Source: Alisma plantago-aquatica (Eukaryota; Streptophyta; Magnoliopsida; Alismatales; Alismataceae). Taken from it: a DNA stretch of 64,000 nucleotides. Made by a program: the position numbers and the translations under genes. The stretch lies in assembly GCA_963693085.1 (NCBI GenBank), contig OY856413.1, positions 539,356,879-539,420,878 of the forward strand, read 5' to 3'. The notes beneath the pieces are model-generated. The model saw only the letters and a list, made by a program, of their open reading frames with translations. It had not been told where the DNA came from and made no database searches. Position 1 is the first letter of the stretch, and every line of letters begins with the position of its first letter. Below, in pieces: positions 49,256 through 61,400 of this stretch.

Positions 49256-50667
49256 TTATGTGCCCTTCCCTCCTTCGTCTTCAACTATCTCTACCACTTC
49301 AGTATCCTCTGCGGTCTCACCTTGAGCTTTTGGATGTGGGGTGCTCAGTTCATCGGCCCTAGGATTTAAAAGTTTCTTTCCACTACTCAGTAGAATGGCT
49401 TTAGCCTGGTGGTTCCCTCCTGGATCATTTGTATTTCTCAAAAAACCTTGCACTGTGGGCTTCTTTAGACTTGCTATTTCAGCTACCATATGTGCTATAG
49501 ATGTCTCAAGAGTCCTCATCTGAGACCCATGACTTTGTACAGTTTACCGAAACTGGTTCATAAATTCTCCTTGTTGCTTGATTTGTTGGCCAAACGTGCT
49601 CATTAACTCTTGATTCTGCTTTATCACCTGATTGAGAAAATCATTTCTCTTTTCCTCTACCGTGGGTTGTGGCTTAGCATCAAGATCCTAAAGAAAATTA
49701 TCTAGATCCTTCCATGAAAACTTTTTGTCCTTCCTCCAAGAATAGTCATTATTTCTTTACCCCTATTGCTGGTGCATGAATTTCACTTGTGCCTCATCAT
49801 CAGATCCTCCATCTTCTTTGGCTAGAAGTCTCTTCACAATCAATTCCATCTTGTCATTCAGTTCTTTGATGCCTTTTGCATCCCCTACAACTCTAACTTG
49901 TTCCGGTGCATCTCTATCACCCCAGGACTGTTTCTTAGCCATGTTTTTCAAGATCTCCCAACACCTTGTGTTTGTGTTGTTCAAGAAGAAACCTGAGCCT
50001 GCTGAATCTAAGTTACTTCTATCATGCTCATTGAGAGCAAAGTAGAAAATTTTTACATATTTTTCCTTGTCCAGTCCATGATGTGGGCACCTCCTCAGCA
50101 TGATCTGGAAACATTCCCACGTCTCAGAATAGGTTTCTCTCGCCTTTTGGCTGAAATTGTGAATTTTCCTCACTAGGTCATTGTCAGGTCGGAAAAATCT
50201 CTTGAAAAAGACCTCAATCATTTGATCCCAAATTTCAATGATTTCATCATCAAGGTTGTGTAGCCATTCTCGTGCATTTCCTACGAGAGAGCTGGGAAAT
50301 AATTTCAAGTAGAGTGCCTCCTGTGGAAACCTATCAATCTTTATCATGTCATAGTTTTCCACAAATGTGCTAATATGAGCAACATGATCTTCATTCTTCA
50401 GCCCATGAAATGCTTGCGACTTGACCAGGTTTATCAATGCCGGATCAATCTTATATGTGGAAATGTTGATTGTCTGCTTTTGATCGGTCCCTTTGATGCT
50501 GATGAGGAAGAAGCATTGATCTTCTCCCATATTGTCTTTTCTTCAGCCATTTCTTCAGGTTCTTGTTCAAATTCCTTAGGTGGTGGATTTGTCAACTCAA
50601 CTCCTTCGCCTACTGGCAGAATTACTGGTATTTCTGTGTAGTTTGTGCTATGCGTCATTACCATCAA
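49256..50667 (-). pseudogene. Athila gag
   Basis: The N-terminal piece 50434-50667 overlaps the main ORF 49763-50530 in another frame, implying a frameshift near 50500. The main ORF carries a Retrotrans_gag-type domain: FHGLKNEDHVAHISTF, then LFPSSLVGNAREWLHNL, then RRCPHHGLDKE. The C-terminal piece (49256-49519) contains a LSSGKKL segment typical of Athila gag-protease linkers. There is no zinc knuckle, as in other Athila gags. Broken, non-functional. Confidence 0.87.
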
Positions 50668-50845
50668 CTAGCACCTGAAAAGATATAAATTATTTTATTA
50701 CTGTGCTAAAGAGGAATAAATAATTAAAAGATGTGAAATCAAATTTTAAAATTTTAAGAATTATATGAAAAATTGGCCTAGTGTGGCCACTCACAGCACT
50801 CGTAGTGCTAAAAATTGCCACTCCCCGGCAACGGCGCCAAAAACT
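50668..50845 (-). mobile_element. Athila leader with primer site
   Basis: A short leader between gag and the 5' LTR. The minus strand reads TGGCGCCGTTGCCGGGGA at 50839-50822, complementary to the 3' end of plant Asp-tRNA, seven bases from the LTR's CA at 50846. Confidence 0.85.
50822..50839 (-). promoter_or_regulatory. Primer binding site, Asp-tRNA type
   Basis: TGGCGCCGTTGCCGGGGA is the classical Athila-lineage primer site and is uninterrupted. Confidence 0.88.
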
Positions 50846-52811
50846 TGACACGATTAAACTGTACGTAAAATGCAAGTGCACACGTCAATGTAATATAGGC
50901 CTTTGTGAGGCCAGAGTCGAACTCAGGAAACGTAATTTTGGTAGACTACTACTAACTACTTGCAATCAGCTAGACCGATTATAAAAGTTTGAGAGTTGTT
51001 TTGAAAAAGAAAAAAAAACAAAGCAATCGATTAAATGGTTGGTTTAATCAATTAAAATGGGATCTTTAGGATTGCGGTTTTGCTACGGACTCTCGTTGTA
51101 CTAATTCCTACATAATTATCACAACTTGTCTCCTATCCCGGGTAGTGGCATGTGAATAGAATTGTTCTCTTCTGCAATACAATTCACTACCTTAATCTAG
51201 GTCGATTCCACATCAGTAACAACCTATACCCTAAATTAGGTGCATGAAAAACATATCTTTAGGTTTCCACCATTAACCATACCTCACCTTTTCCAAGGGT
51301 TTTATAAGTTAATGTGATTATTGCGTCTTTTCAATCGTTAATTCTTCGGAAAAAGAAATTAAAGGTATTAAATTACCATTATGGTGATCAAGCACAATGA
51401 TAGAATTGAGAAAACAATATCATACCACGAATTTGAGAGAAAAATATGATTAACTATGCAAAAAGAATCATACAACAATTATTCGAGCTACTCCTGGTCC
51501 TAAAGAGAAAGGGGATTAGCCCTGCATGTTCATCTCAATGAGAAACACGATGAAAGGAGAAGAAAACATAGGGGAAACGTAGATGGAGATGGTGTAACCC
51601 CTGAACGAAGGAGAAGCGGGCGATCCTCAATGCGGGATGGGAGTTCTGTAGCCTTTCGGCAGTAGAAAACTCCATCTGCAGCTCTGGAAATGTTCGGGGC
51701 ATAGCTCTGGCCTCCGTTCTTCTTCCTCTCCTCTTCCGAGACTTGTACAGTGGCTAATGATGTGATAGTACAGCTTGGGACGTCTTTTCTAGGTATAGGG
51801 ATCACTTACGGCCGCCAAAACATCACGACCGTTCATTTGGATTTGATTTGCGGCAATTCCTGATCTGACGGTGTCGATACCATCGACGGGGAGTCCATGG
51901 TATCGACCTGCTATAATACTGGCGGTCCTTTCCTTTTCTGGGGGTTTGCTCTGATGTCACATCGATACTATCGACAACCTACGTCGATGGTATCGATGTG
52001 TGGATATTTGGCTCATTGAAGACATCTCGCTACCATCGACTTCTGGGTCGATGGTATCGACCCATTCTGCTCTTTCCGGTTACCTCACTGTAGCCGTCTC
52101 GGTAGTATCGACAGCCGTCGATACTATAAAGTTAAAACATCGATACCACTAATGAATATATAAACAAATAGTTATAGTGAAAATATAAAGTGAAAACTAT
52201 ATTGTGTGGCTAATGATGTGATAGTACGACTTGGAACACATTTTCTAGGTATAGGGATCACTTACGGACGCCAAAACATCACAAACGTTCATTTAGATTT
52301 GATTTGTAGCAATTCCTGATCTGACGGCGTCGATACCATCGACGGCGAGTCGATGGTATCAACCCACTATAATACTGGTGGTCCTTTCCTTTTCTGGGGG
52401 TTTGCTCTGACGTCACGTCGATACGATTGACAACCTACGTTGATGGTATCGATGTGTGGATATTTGGATCGTTGAAGACATATCGCTACCATCAACTTCT
52501 GGGTCGATGGTATCGACCCATTCTACTCTTTTCAGTTACCTCACTGTGGCCGTCTCGATAGTATCGACAGCCGTCGATGGTATCGACAGCTGCATATATG
52601 CGAATTGCCTGAAATTCAAAGATAAACTCAAATCAACTCCGAAAAATATGATCATTTATACCAAGAAAGATAAAATAAGGTAAATTTGATGCATAATTAG
52701 ATTAGAGGCTGAAAGAAATGAATCATGCGATATTAACCATGAAAATGACCAATAAACGCATAAAACGCATATAAAACTAGCCTATAAAAGTGACTCAAAA
52801 CCCTTGCATCA
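50846..52811 (-). mobile_element. Athila-like 5' LTR with internal duplication
   Basis: The minus strand starts TGATGCAAGGG at 52811 and ends at 50846 with TTTAATCGTGTCA. It is 443 bases longer than the 3' LTR because 51750-52122 is repeated at 52206-52578, with an 83-base filler between. Otherwise the two LTRs align throughout. Confidence 0.88.
51750..52578 (-). repeat. 373-bp LTR duplication with 83-bp filler
   Basis: 51750-52122 and 52206-52578 are equal in length and share the GTGGCTAATGATGTGATAG start and CAGCCGTCGAT end. The filler 52123-52205 is not LTR sequence; it contains ATATAAACAAATAG and AAAATATAAAGTGAAAACTAT stretches resembling 54217-54262. Confidence 0.87.
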
Positions 52812-53710
52812 ACATGCAAGCCTTTATAGATAAGGAAGAAGTCAAGCATGATGTGTCAAGTTACTTTCCATGTGTCCTATGCTAAGGGTGCCCATGGACA
52901 TGCAAGCCTTTATGGATAAGGAAGAAGTCAAGCATGAGGTGTCCATGGAGCTTTCCATGTGTCCTTAGCCTAGGGATTTCATGGCCATGCAAGAGGACAG
53001 CTCATAGAGGCTTCTTGAATATCAAATGTCGATTTATGTAAACTTATAGTCCATTTCAACCGACCTCCAATCAAAGAAATAACCCCATTGGTTGATAGCT
53101 TCTAAAGATAAGCTCATTTATAAAGAGGAAATCCGTAAAATGCCCTTGGAAAGAAACACCTTCAAACCAAGGTGCGACAAGGTTCCCAATGGTTCAATAA
53201 CTAGAGAATGTTAAGCTAATATCTAAAGATTATAATGCATGTGAAAATTTACAAAGAAAATCTCTGAATTCGGTAAATTGCATAAAAGTCCCAAATGTGC
53301 ATATAATTGCATAACGTTAACAAACAACATCCAAATTGGACCAAACTTGAAACTAAATCTTGTCTCATGATTTCAAAACACCTCACAAGGTTATATTAAG
53401 GTTTAGAGTCTTAATTATGGTATCTAAGCTTGTTCAATACATTAAGTAAGGTTTGGGGTCTTACAATTCTAACATGGATTTTTTTACCATTGTTCCACTT
53501 AAGCGGTGATTTTACATTTTAGATCCTTAAATAAAATTTCACCGAGGTATTTGTGTATAAACCCTTCCATTGGTATAATTATTGAACAAATGGTCACCAA
53601 AACACTATAAAGTCCACAATTTAAGCATCAAGGCCAAAAAGGATAGAAATGATAGGAAAATATTGGGAAAGGGCCAAAAAGAGAATATGTCAAAGTTTCG
53701 ATATGTTACA
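52812..53710 (-). mobile_element. L1 LTR, 5' portion
   Basis: It starts at 53710 (TGTAACATAT on the minus strand) and matches 30084-30980 of L2 until CTTGCATGT, where the Athila LTR begins. Its 3' portion is 25737-27969. GCCAT at 53711-53715 directly follows its outer end. The upstream bases are not purine-rich, so it is the composite's outer 5' LTR. Confidence 0.87.
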
Positions 53711-53715
53711 GCCAT
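53711..53715. repeat. Right target-site duplication GCCAT of the composite
   Basis: Same five bases as 20196-20200; together they bracket the 33.5 kb composite. Confidence 0.68.
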
Positions 53716-55057
53716 CTTCCTACAATTTTCAACCTTGTAGTTCTCATTTTGACCCCATCTCTTTAGGAGTACATTGGATGCACAATGGGGGGGACAAAGA
53801 AATCCTAATGCAACATGGGCTAATAAAGAACTTATTTGCCTCAATAGATTGATAAATAACTACTCCCATGAGGTTGTCAAAAGCTAATACATCAAACTCC
53901 TTTCAAAAGAAAATTGTCTCCATTGTTACTAAAGTGTTTTCTTGATTGATACTTGGTGATGGAACAAGTGAAGTGTGTAGGGGTGAAATCCTTATATCCA
54001 TGAAGGAAAGTCAAAAGCCAAGGCATCTCCCTAGGTCCCTACTGATGCTGAGGTGCAAATGCATGGGCAACAAATAGTATTAGATACCATGGTAGTCCAT
54101 GTCGTTAACAATGAGTCTTCACCCTTAATTTCTTTGCATACTATAATGATTACTTAGAGTAAGTTCGATGTCCATATAAAAGTTTAGAGGTATTTTGGGA
54201 CTATAAAATATATTGTGTGGCATGCATATGAAAACTATAAAGTGAAAATATAAACAAATGATATGGGTCTCCTCTGAACTATAAAATGAAAATATAAACA
54301 AATATAAACTATCGAGACAGCCACAGTGAGGTAACCAGAAAACTATCGATAGCCGCACAATATAGTTTTCATTAGTGGCATGCATATGAAAACTATAAAG
54401 TGAAAATATAAACAAATGATAATTAGTGAATATGAAATGAATGAAAGTATAGTAAATAAATGTGAAATTATTATAATGGATGAATGGACCAAATAGTGAT
54501 TTCAATGGAATAGATATATTGGTGGGGAATGACCTAGGTTTAGTCACTTGATTTCTTTCTCAAACAAGTGTTGGATGTCTTAGAAATGATGCTAAAACCA
54601 TGTTTTGTTCTAAATAATTCAAAATAATTACATGTAGACTCAGCTCATTCTCTATAGAAGTATATGAGATTGAAGTATCCAAGGTAATCTTAAAATAAAA
54701 CCTTCCTTGTTAGGTTCAAGTGCTATAGGGTTTCAACAACCTAGGTCAATTTTAACATACATTTAGTTTACATGAAATCAATGAACTAGCTATTAAAAGA
54801 GCATGAACTATATTAACATTGCTTGCTTTAGCTCAGTTATGAAATTCGAGATGGAGATCTCAGATTCTAAATTTTTTCACACCATGTGTAACTTATCAAA
54901 TAATCATATATGCATTGAATGTGAAATATATAAGGAAACAAGTTTATTCAACTATCCCTTCTACCAAAACAAGAATTATCCTAGTATCTAGTTACCACTT
55001 CTATCCCTAAACAAAGACCTTGGTTTCATAGAATTATACCCTACTTATCATTGTCAT
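53716..55057. other. Unclassified target DNA, with patchwork repeats
   Basis: Continuation of 19756-20195 across the composite. No gene is supported; the ORFs at 53649-53852 and 54125-54547 cross repeats or element borders. The notable content is the duplicated 46-base block with an Athila-LTR fragment between copies (54217-54420). Confidence 0.5.
54217..54420 (+). repeat. Identical 46-bp direct repeats around an Athila-LTR scrap
   Basis: 54217-54262 and 54375-54420 are identical. Between them, 54308-54355 (ACTATCGAGACAGCCACAG and following) matches the Athila LTR around 24466-24500 with few differences. A neighbouring ATAAAATGAAAATATAAACA stretch (54280-54299) is a further partial copy. Confidence 0.85.
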
Positions 55058-58000
55058 TGTTACAACCCTGCTTCAAAGAAGGGATTTCTTTGAAAATCTT
55101 CCTTGCATTACAAATTTTGTAGTTCCTAATAATATGTTAATCCATTAATGGATATAAAAGAGAAGAAAAAGGAAAAGTCCAAATAATGGAGAAAGATAAA
55201 AGATAATGGATATTAAGTAATGTATTTATAAGAAATACATAGAAATCTCTAGAAAGTGGCATAAATGCCACAATTGATTAAAATTCGTTTACATATGATT
55301 TCTAATAAAAGAAATATGAAAAGAGGAAAAAAGGGAAGGAAAGATAAATTGAAAATTCTTAAAAAGAAATATTTTAATAAAGAAATAAGAAGATAATGCA
55401 AGAAATAAAGAGAGGAGTGAGGGTTTGGTCACAATGAGAAATAATTTGAACCCCACTTGCTTTCTTGGATTGCAAGGAATAGAAATAATGGAAATAAGAA
55501 AATAAGAAAGAGAAAATATATGAGAAATAAGCCTAATTGAGTGACTTATTTTAAATATTGCTTACTAATAAGATGAAGAGAGAGAAAGATGAAGGGTTTG
55601 TTTATTGTGGGAATTATCTCTTGGCCCTTTCCTTGATTCAACGATAAAGTCAATTTTAATAGTTTATGGTAACACAAAAGAGATGAATCGGCAAGTTAAT
55701 TCTGACTAGAATAGAGAATAAATCCTAGTGGATACGGGATAAGCAGGAAGTTTTCTTGGGCATGTATATATATATAAACCTATGTAGGATTACTCCCATA
55801 GCCCATGGATGATCTCCACCCCCTTCTCCACCCTCTTCCTGTATGAAACGCAACCTACAGGTTGTCGAAGGTGGTAGAATAGTGCATTTTCATGAAGATA
55901 ATGACCTTTGTTGCCATCTGAGTCTGACCATGAGACAACCATGAAGAAGAACTCCATGGATGAGGGGTTTCGAAGGGGATCAATCCCAATGCCGAAGATA
56001 TCAGTAGCAATCTAGTTCTCACGCCCTATGTGCCATGAAGCTCTGGCACCTCCACAAAACCGCCTTGGATCCAGCCATATTCTAGTGGTGGTCCTCCATG
56101 GCCTCAGCCTGGCCGCAGTTCGCATTGTCTGTACTCAACTCGTCGGTACTTCTGCAAGTGAGGTCAGGGTGCAGCATCCTTGGTGGCTCTCGTCTCAGGG
56201 AGGAGGTCTCCTAGTTTGGACGGTGTGCACGATTGAAGGTGGAAGGTAGGGCGGCGGTTTGTAGGCAAGAAGCAGCCAGATCGTCGACGAGGAGGACGAC
56301 CAGGTCCCGGCAGAAGGGTGGCACAAGCGGCTACACTAGAGATGGCACTGTTGAACCAGCGGCCGCCGAGATGCCTCACGTAGGGGAGGTGGCTCTGCGG
56401 GCAGAGCGAGTGGCGGCACAAGGGGGAGGACGGCCGATCACAACCCGACCCCCAACTTCAAATCGCATTGTACGTGCGTAGGGAGCCCGACGGGAGGTTG
56501 AAGGAGAATACAATAAATTAATCATAATACCCCTCTAGGATCACTTACAAACCAAGGGTAAATAAGTCTCTTCCCGTAGCCTTGAGCCAGCCAAGAATAA
56601 GGTATTGTTTTAATGACGTGTCATCCCTGGATTGGTCAAAATTTAGTAATCTTGTCATAATTCTAGATAATTACTGGTAGCTCGAATTTAGATAAGTTAT
56701 ATATGAATTTTGATCAAGAGAACTCAAGGAATGAAATAAAAATATAAGTGAAGCCTGCTTCTGATTGCAATTCAAAAAGTGTATAAAGTTACCAACTTTA
56801 ATGATTTAATTAATGAAAAACCCTTAGAATTGATGATAATTGAATATAATGATGTTCTATGTTTGTTTTGAGCAAATGTTAACCTGGTGATAATAAAAAG
56901 GATGATTTAGATCTAAACGAATGATCTTTGCACATAATTGTCTTAGTTTAGGGTTTCATATACCTAAGTTTGCATTAATGGGCTTAGAAACCCTAATTTA
57001 GGAGAATATGTCTTTTAATGGTTTTAATTGTGCAAATTCATGAATAAGACAGAGTTATGTTGTTATAAATACAATTTGAGTATAAAAGATCATTAATGTG
57101 GATAATTTGGGCTTCCTAGTTTATTTAATGATAAGTTAGGGTTTGCTAACATAAACGATGAGAATTGTAGTTATTAGGGTTCCTTTGAGAATCGAACTAT
57201 AGTTCTTTGTTGAGTTGCAATTCAAAGAAACCTGAACATGATAATTGGCCTTAATGATCTTGACATGACTTAAGAGGGCAAAGAATGTAGTTTTAGTATA
57301 AAAGTGATATATTAGACTTAATTGACTTTCAATTGTGCCTATGATGTTGAAAGTAGGGTTTGTGGATTAACAGAGCATTAAAAATGGTAAATGCATAATG
57401 AAGGCTAAAACCCTAATAAAACCCTAAAGTCGGCCTAGAAATCATAAGGTGGAATCCAAGTTGATCCTGAGAGTATTTTGAATAAAATAATGACACTTGG
57501 ATGTTATGCATTATTTTCATGATATTGTTGATTGCTTGTTTGATTGTATTGAATAGTAATGCTTGGACATCAAGTTGCTCTAGATTAGGTATGTGGTTAT
57601 GCTTATGAATAATCACTTTGGTTTCACGGTGATTTCTGAACGTTTTTATCGGTTGCTTGAAAATAACTATTGGATGCCTTTTATTTCATGCAACTATAAA
57701 GTGACTATGATTATCACCATGAATATATATATAACTGGATTAGATCTGAATCCACCTCTCTGGCTTGTAAAGGCTAAAAAGGGGTAACCTAGAGTAAGGT
57801 CTAGGTTATCGTGGGTTAGAAACTAGGATACCAAGTGTAGTGCCATGAGACCCTTTAGCATGCCATGAGTTAAGGAGTGGGCTACTTACGGGTAGTGCCA
57901 TATGACTCAACCCTAGAAACTAGTTCACCTATAGGTGGGACCATGAGGGGTTTAATGGGGATCTACTATAAGGAAAGTAGCATCCAGGTCCACTGCAGGG

Positions 58001-58455
58001 ACATCGCAGGGGATAGGGAATGCATGGATCGTGCAGTTATATTTAAAACGTAAATATGTTTGTTAAATGGTAATAGGTTGCAATACATTGTTATCATAGT
58101 TGCATGATTATTGTTTCTCCCACATACTAGCTTTATGTTGACCGACGTTTTGTTTGTCGGCATTTTAGGTACAAAGCCAAAAGGACAAACAGTAAATCGT
58201 CACATTGTGAAATACATGAATTAAATACAAGGAGGATTAGTTAGTGTAGAATTATTACATGGATAGAAGTTTAGAAATCCAACTTTTCAAAAAGGTATGA
58301 AAAAGTTTATTTTCTTATAGCTTTCCAGTTTAGTCTGTTAAAATTTAATAATTGTTCGTGGTTAATTGTCAAACCTTTGATCCGGAAATTATGTGTGCGG
58401 ATTTGACCTCTCGGTCTCCCTTAATTGAGGGTTATCAGAAGGTGGGGTTGTAACA
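55058..58455 (+). mobile_element. Chromovirus-like element, 5' LTR
   Basis: It starts TGTTACAACCC at 55058 and ends TTGTAACA at 58455, 3398 bases, followed by a primer site. Its first kilobase matches 62889-64000 at high similarity except that about 85 bases present at 62900-62984 are absent here. It contains a GC-rich block near 56020-56480 with ORFs on both strands that I do not consider genes. Confidence 0.88.
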
Positions 58456-58457
58456 TT

Positions 58458-58469
58458 TGGTATCAGAGC
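58458..58469 (+). promoter_or_regulatory. Primer binding site, Met-tRNA type
   Basis: TGGTATCAGAGC, two bases after the LTR's CA. Confidence 0.86.
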
Positions 58470-61400
58470 GTAGGTTCCTTACTTAACCATTAGTACTTAT
58501 TAAATTTTACAAACTCCATAGAAACCAAGGGAGTTATCAGAGGATTATCTAAAAGATGGAGGTGTCTAGAAAAGGATCACGACCGGGGGCTGGCAATATT
58601 TTCCTCCACACTACTAGTCAGAATACGAGGACTCCCAGATCTGTGTGACTGCCTGGCCAAAGTCTTAGGGTATGAATCGAAATAAGATACCTTTAGGAAT
58701 TTCTCATCTTATTCATCCTTTCTCATCAAAAATTCTATTAAGGACCTTAAGGGTTTGGATTTTCTCTCTTCTCCTCACCCTCTTGAGGTATGGGTAAGGT
58801 TGATAAGGTTTAAGGAATCCTCCACTAAATTAATGAAAAGCATGTAAATAAGATGTCATGGACATAATCTTAATAGATTAAGCGTAAACTAAAGGATATA
58901 TACATGCTTAGGTCGTATGACATAAGTTGTCATGCCCTCAGAAGAGACCTGAGGCTAGAACTCCTTGTTAGGAGGATAAATAAAGAGAGTTATTCTTAGA
59001 GATAGAGATCTCCATTAAAAGTAGAGACCTGGCACATCCTATGAGGATGATGTTAACCCTAACCCTAAGTGAAGGTTAGAGAGTGAGATGATGAGTCAGA
59101 TGCCATGGTAGACCAAGTGTTTGGATAGACATGCCTTGGATGTCATATGAGCCAGGAGAGGATGGATGACCGAGTACCTTTGGCGACCCAACCCTGGAAA
59201 GGGTCGTGCATGTTAGAGTGAAGGATAGCACCTTCAATGATGAGGTTAGTGAAGAACCTATAGAAACCCTATGGGCTTATGCAAGTAGGGGATAACATGC
59301 ACCCAAAGTACGTCGGTAGTGTGGTAGTAGGTTGAACCCTGGCCAATAAGTATGATGGATAGCTTATGAGATACGCATAAGGGGCTATGGTTAACCTTGA
59401 GCGAACATAAGTTGAACATAGGCTTCATCCAGGTAGGGGCATGTTTTTGAGGTTGATCCTTCGTGAAGAGAGGACCTCTAATGGTGAGGTTGGTTGTAGG
59501 GTTAGCTCTAGAGATGAGAATAGGAAACCAAGTAAGAAGGTTGGAATCCTAGACTCCAAGATATGAGGAAAAGTATGGAGTTGAGGATGATGCGACCTAA
59601 GTGGATGATAGCTGTCGCCACATGCTTGATCCCTAGAGGTTGATGATGTCTTGGTTTCCCTAAGAGGAACCAAACCCTAGAGAGAGGATGAGTCTGTGGG
59701 TACCTCTGTACCTATGGTATAGATGAGAAGAAGAGTTCCTTAGACCTGGAGAGGTTTAGTAACAGGTTATGAGGCCTTGTACCTTGCTGATTGTCCTTGA
59801 GGAGGACCCAACTTTAAAGTGTTGATCGAGTAGAAGGATGACAGGAAGTGTGTGTCATGCCTTATACATGCCTGATTCGTTGCTAAAAGATTGAGCATGC
59901 AGTTGGACATCCAAAAGTGAACCTAGGGTTCCTATGCCTAATAGGGGAAGTGGTGTGCCTAATGTTCATGATGAGAGTTGAGTTTCTATAAATGCGAGCA
60001 TGGTACTTCTTATGTTGAGAGGAAACTTATGTTGAGAGGAAAGGGAAGCCCCTTAAGTTTAAGGTATGTTTGATGAACCCCTCACAGCTAACTTGATGAC
60101 AAGGGAAGGTATGACCTCAATCCAATGTTGGGGAATGAGAACAAGTATGACCTAGCATGGTTAGTCAGTGGTCCACTTGTGCCTTAGTAGCTGCTGGGTT
60201 AAGTATGCTCATGTGGATATAAACCCTAATGATGTTTGTGACCTCATTGTCAAGAGTTGTAGTTTCCTCCCATCCTGGGAGAGGGACCCTTTGGTAGGGT
60301 GTATACTAGTTTTGTGGATTTTGAGGAAACCTAAAGAGGTCTCATAGAATCTTGAGAAGCTAAGTGAAAAGTACATGGTATGAGAATGAGCCTGTAGACC
60401 CATCGATAACCATCTCTATGTGCATGTGGATGTGTTACCATGGAGGTAACCGGTATGGGACTTGACCAAGTTAGGCAGGTTGTCATGATCCCTATGAAAG
60501 GATGAAAGTCAGCCCATGAATACAGAGAGAGAGAGATGATGAAGGCTTGGGTAAGGTTCTAAGTTGAACATGTACTATAACAGAATCCTAAGTCTATCCT
60601 AGGGTTAGGTGGAGATAAGACCAATGAAAGTGGGGGTTGCCTAATTCCCTAGTTGCACATGACCATTGGGTCGGGAGGTAACAACTATCATTGTTTGAGG
60701 GCCATGGGTTAGGAGATTGATCACCTTCATGAACTCATGGGACCCAAAGGGCAGATGAGTAGGGCACTCTCTGGATGCATAGGGGAAGAGGGATGACCCC
60801 TAAAGTGTCAAAACCTTATAGACCTAGAGGAGATGACCAAGGGATGTGTGTGAACCCCAATCGGTTCAAGACCAGTTCTCCATGGAAGTAACTTTGATAA
60901 CAAGATGATTGTGATGTAGAGACATATGGGGCAAGTTTCAACTTAGATTTAAATGTGTACTGGAAAGGTGGGATGTACCATCTCTACTCTTGGAACAAGA
61001 ATAACTCTGTATTTGGACTACAACCAAATGCTTATGTCCTCTTGTTATGGGAGTAAGAGATAGGGAAATACACATGCCATACACCAAGGATAAAAGATGA
61101 TGTAAGTTGGAATGTGGCTAGGAGGTATGAGGACAGAGATGATAACATACCCTGGTGGAGTGAACGATACCTGGATGGTTTACCAACACTAAAGAGAAAT
61201 AAGGTAGTCATCTTACAAGGATGTTTTTAGCATGAGCTAGGTGGAATTTGCAAGTTATGTAAGGTTGAGTTTGATCATCATGAGAATGAGCTCAGAGTTT
61301 TCTATATGAAAGTAGACTTAGAGTTGGAGATGATAAGTGAAATACATGGAAGTGTATGTATTCAACGTTACCTAATACCTAAGGATGTGAAGTGGTAATG

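Larger units (their letters stand above)
42314..52811 (-). mobile_element. Athila-like gypsy element, 5' LTR through second ORF
   Basis: Order on the minus strand: 5' LTR (52811-50846), Asp-tRNA type primer site, gag, protease, reverse transcriptase, RNase H, integrase, the GCGCTTGTTGGGAGGCAACC segment near 45150 typical of Athila/Tat elements just after integrase, a palindrome-rich spacer, and a second ORF. The element continues at 22233-25736 on the other side of the inversion, giving 14.0 kb in total. Target duplications CATGT lie at 52812-52816 (inverted) and 25737-25741. Confidence 0.88.
20201..53710 (-). mobile_element. Composite: three-LTR L-family retroelement with nested LINE, nested Athila and an internal inversion
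   Basis: Removing the LINE (34778-40633) and the two Athila pieces (22233-25736 and 42314-52811) leaves about 13.6 kb. That equals three LTRs of about 3.1 kb and two internal regions of about 2.1 kb. Both outer ends abut GCCAT. The outermost LTR pieces are minus-strand, while the LTRs and internal regions from 25737 to 42313 are plus-strand. Inverting 22233-42313 makes everything minus-strand and contiguous. LTR-internal-LTR-internal-LTR with one target duplication is the expected product of unequal crossing-over between the 5' LTR of one copy and the 3' LTR of its sister or homologue. Confidence 0.75.

Noticed and set aside
20201..53710. Simple explanation by separate insertions of several L elements
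   Set aside because: The shared GCCAT at both outer ends and matching breakpoints fit a single insertion with later recombination and inversion better.
56028..56481. GC-rich ORFs on both strands
   Set aside because: They lie inside a chromovirus LTR, and the equivalent frames need not be open in the other copy. GC-rich sequence lacks stops by chance.
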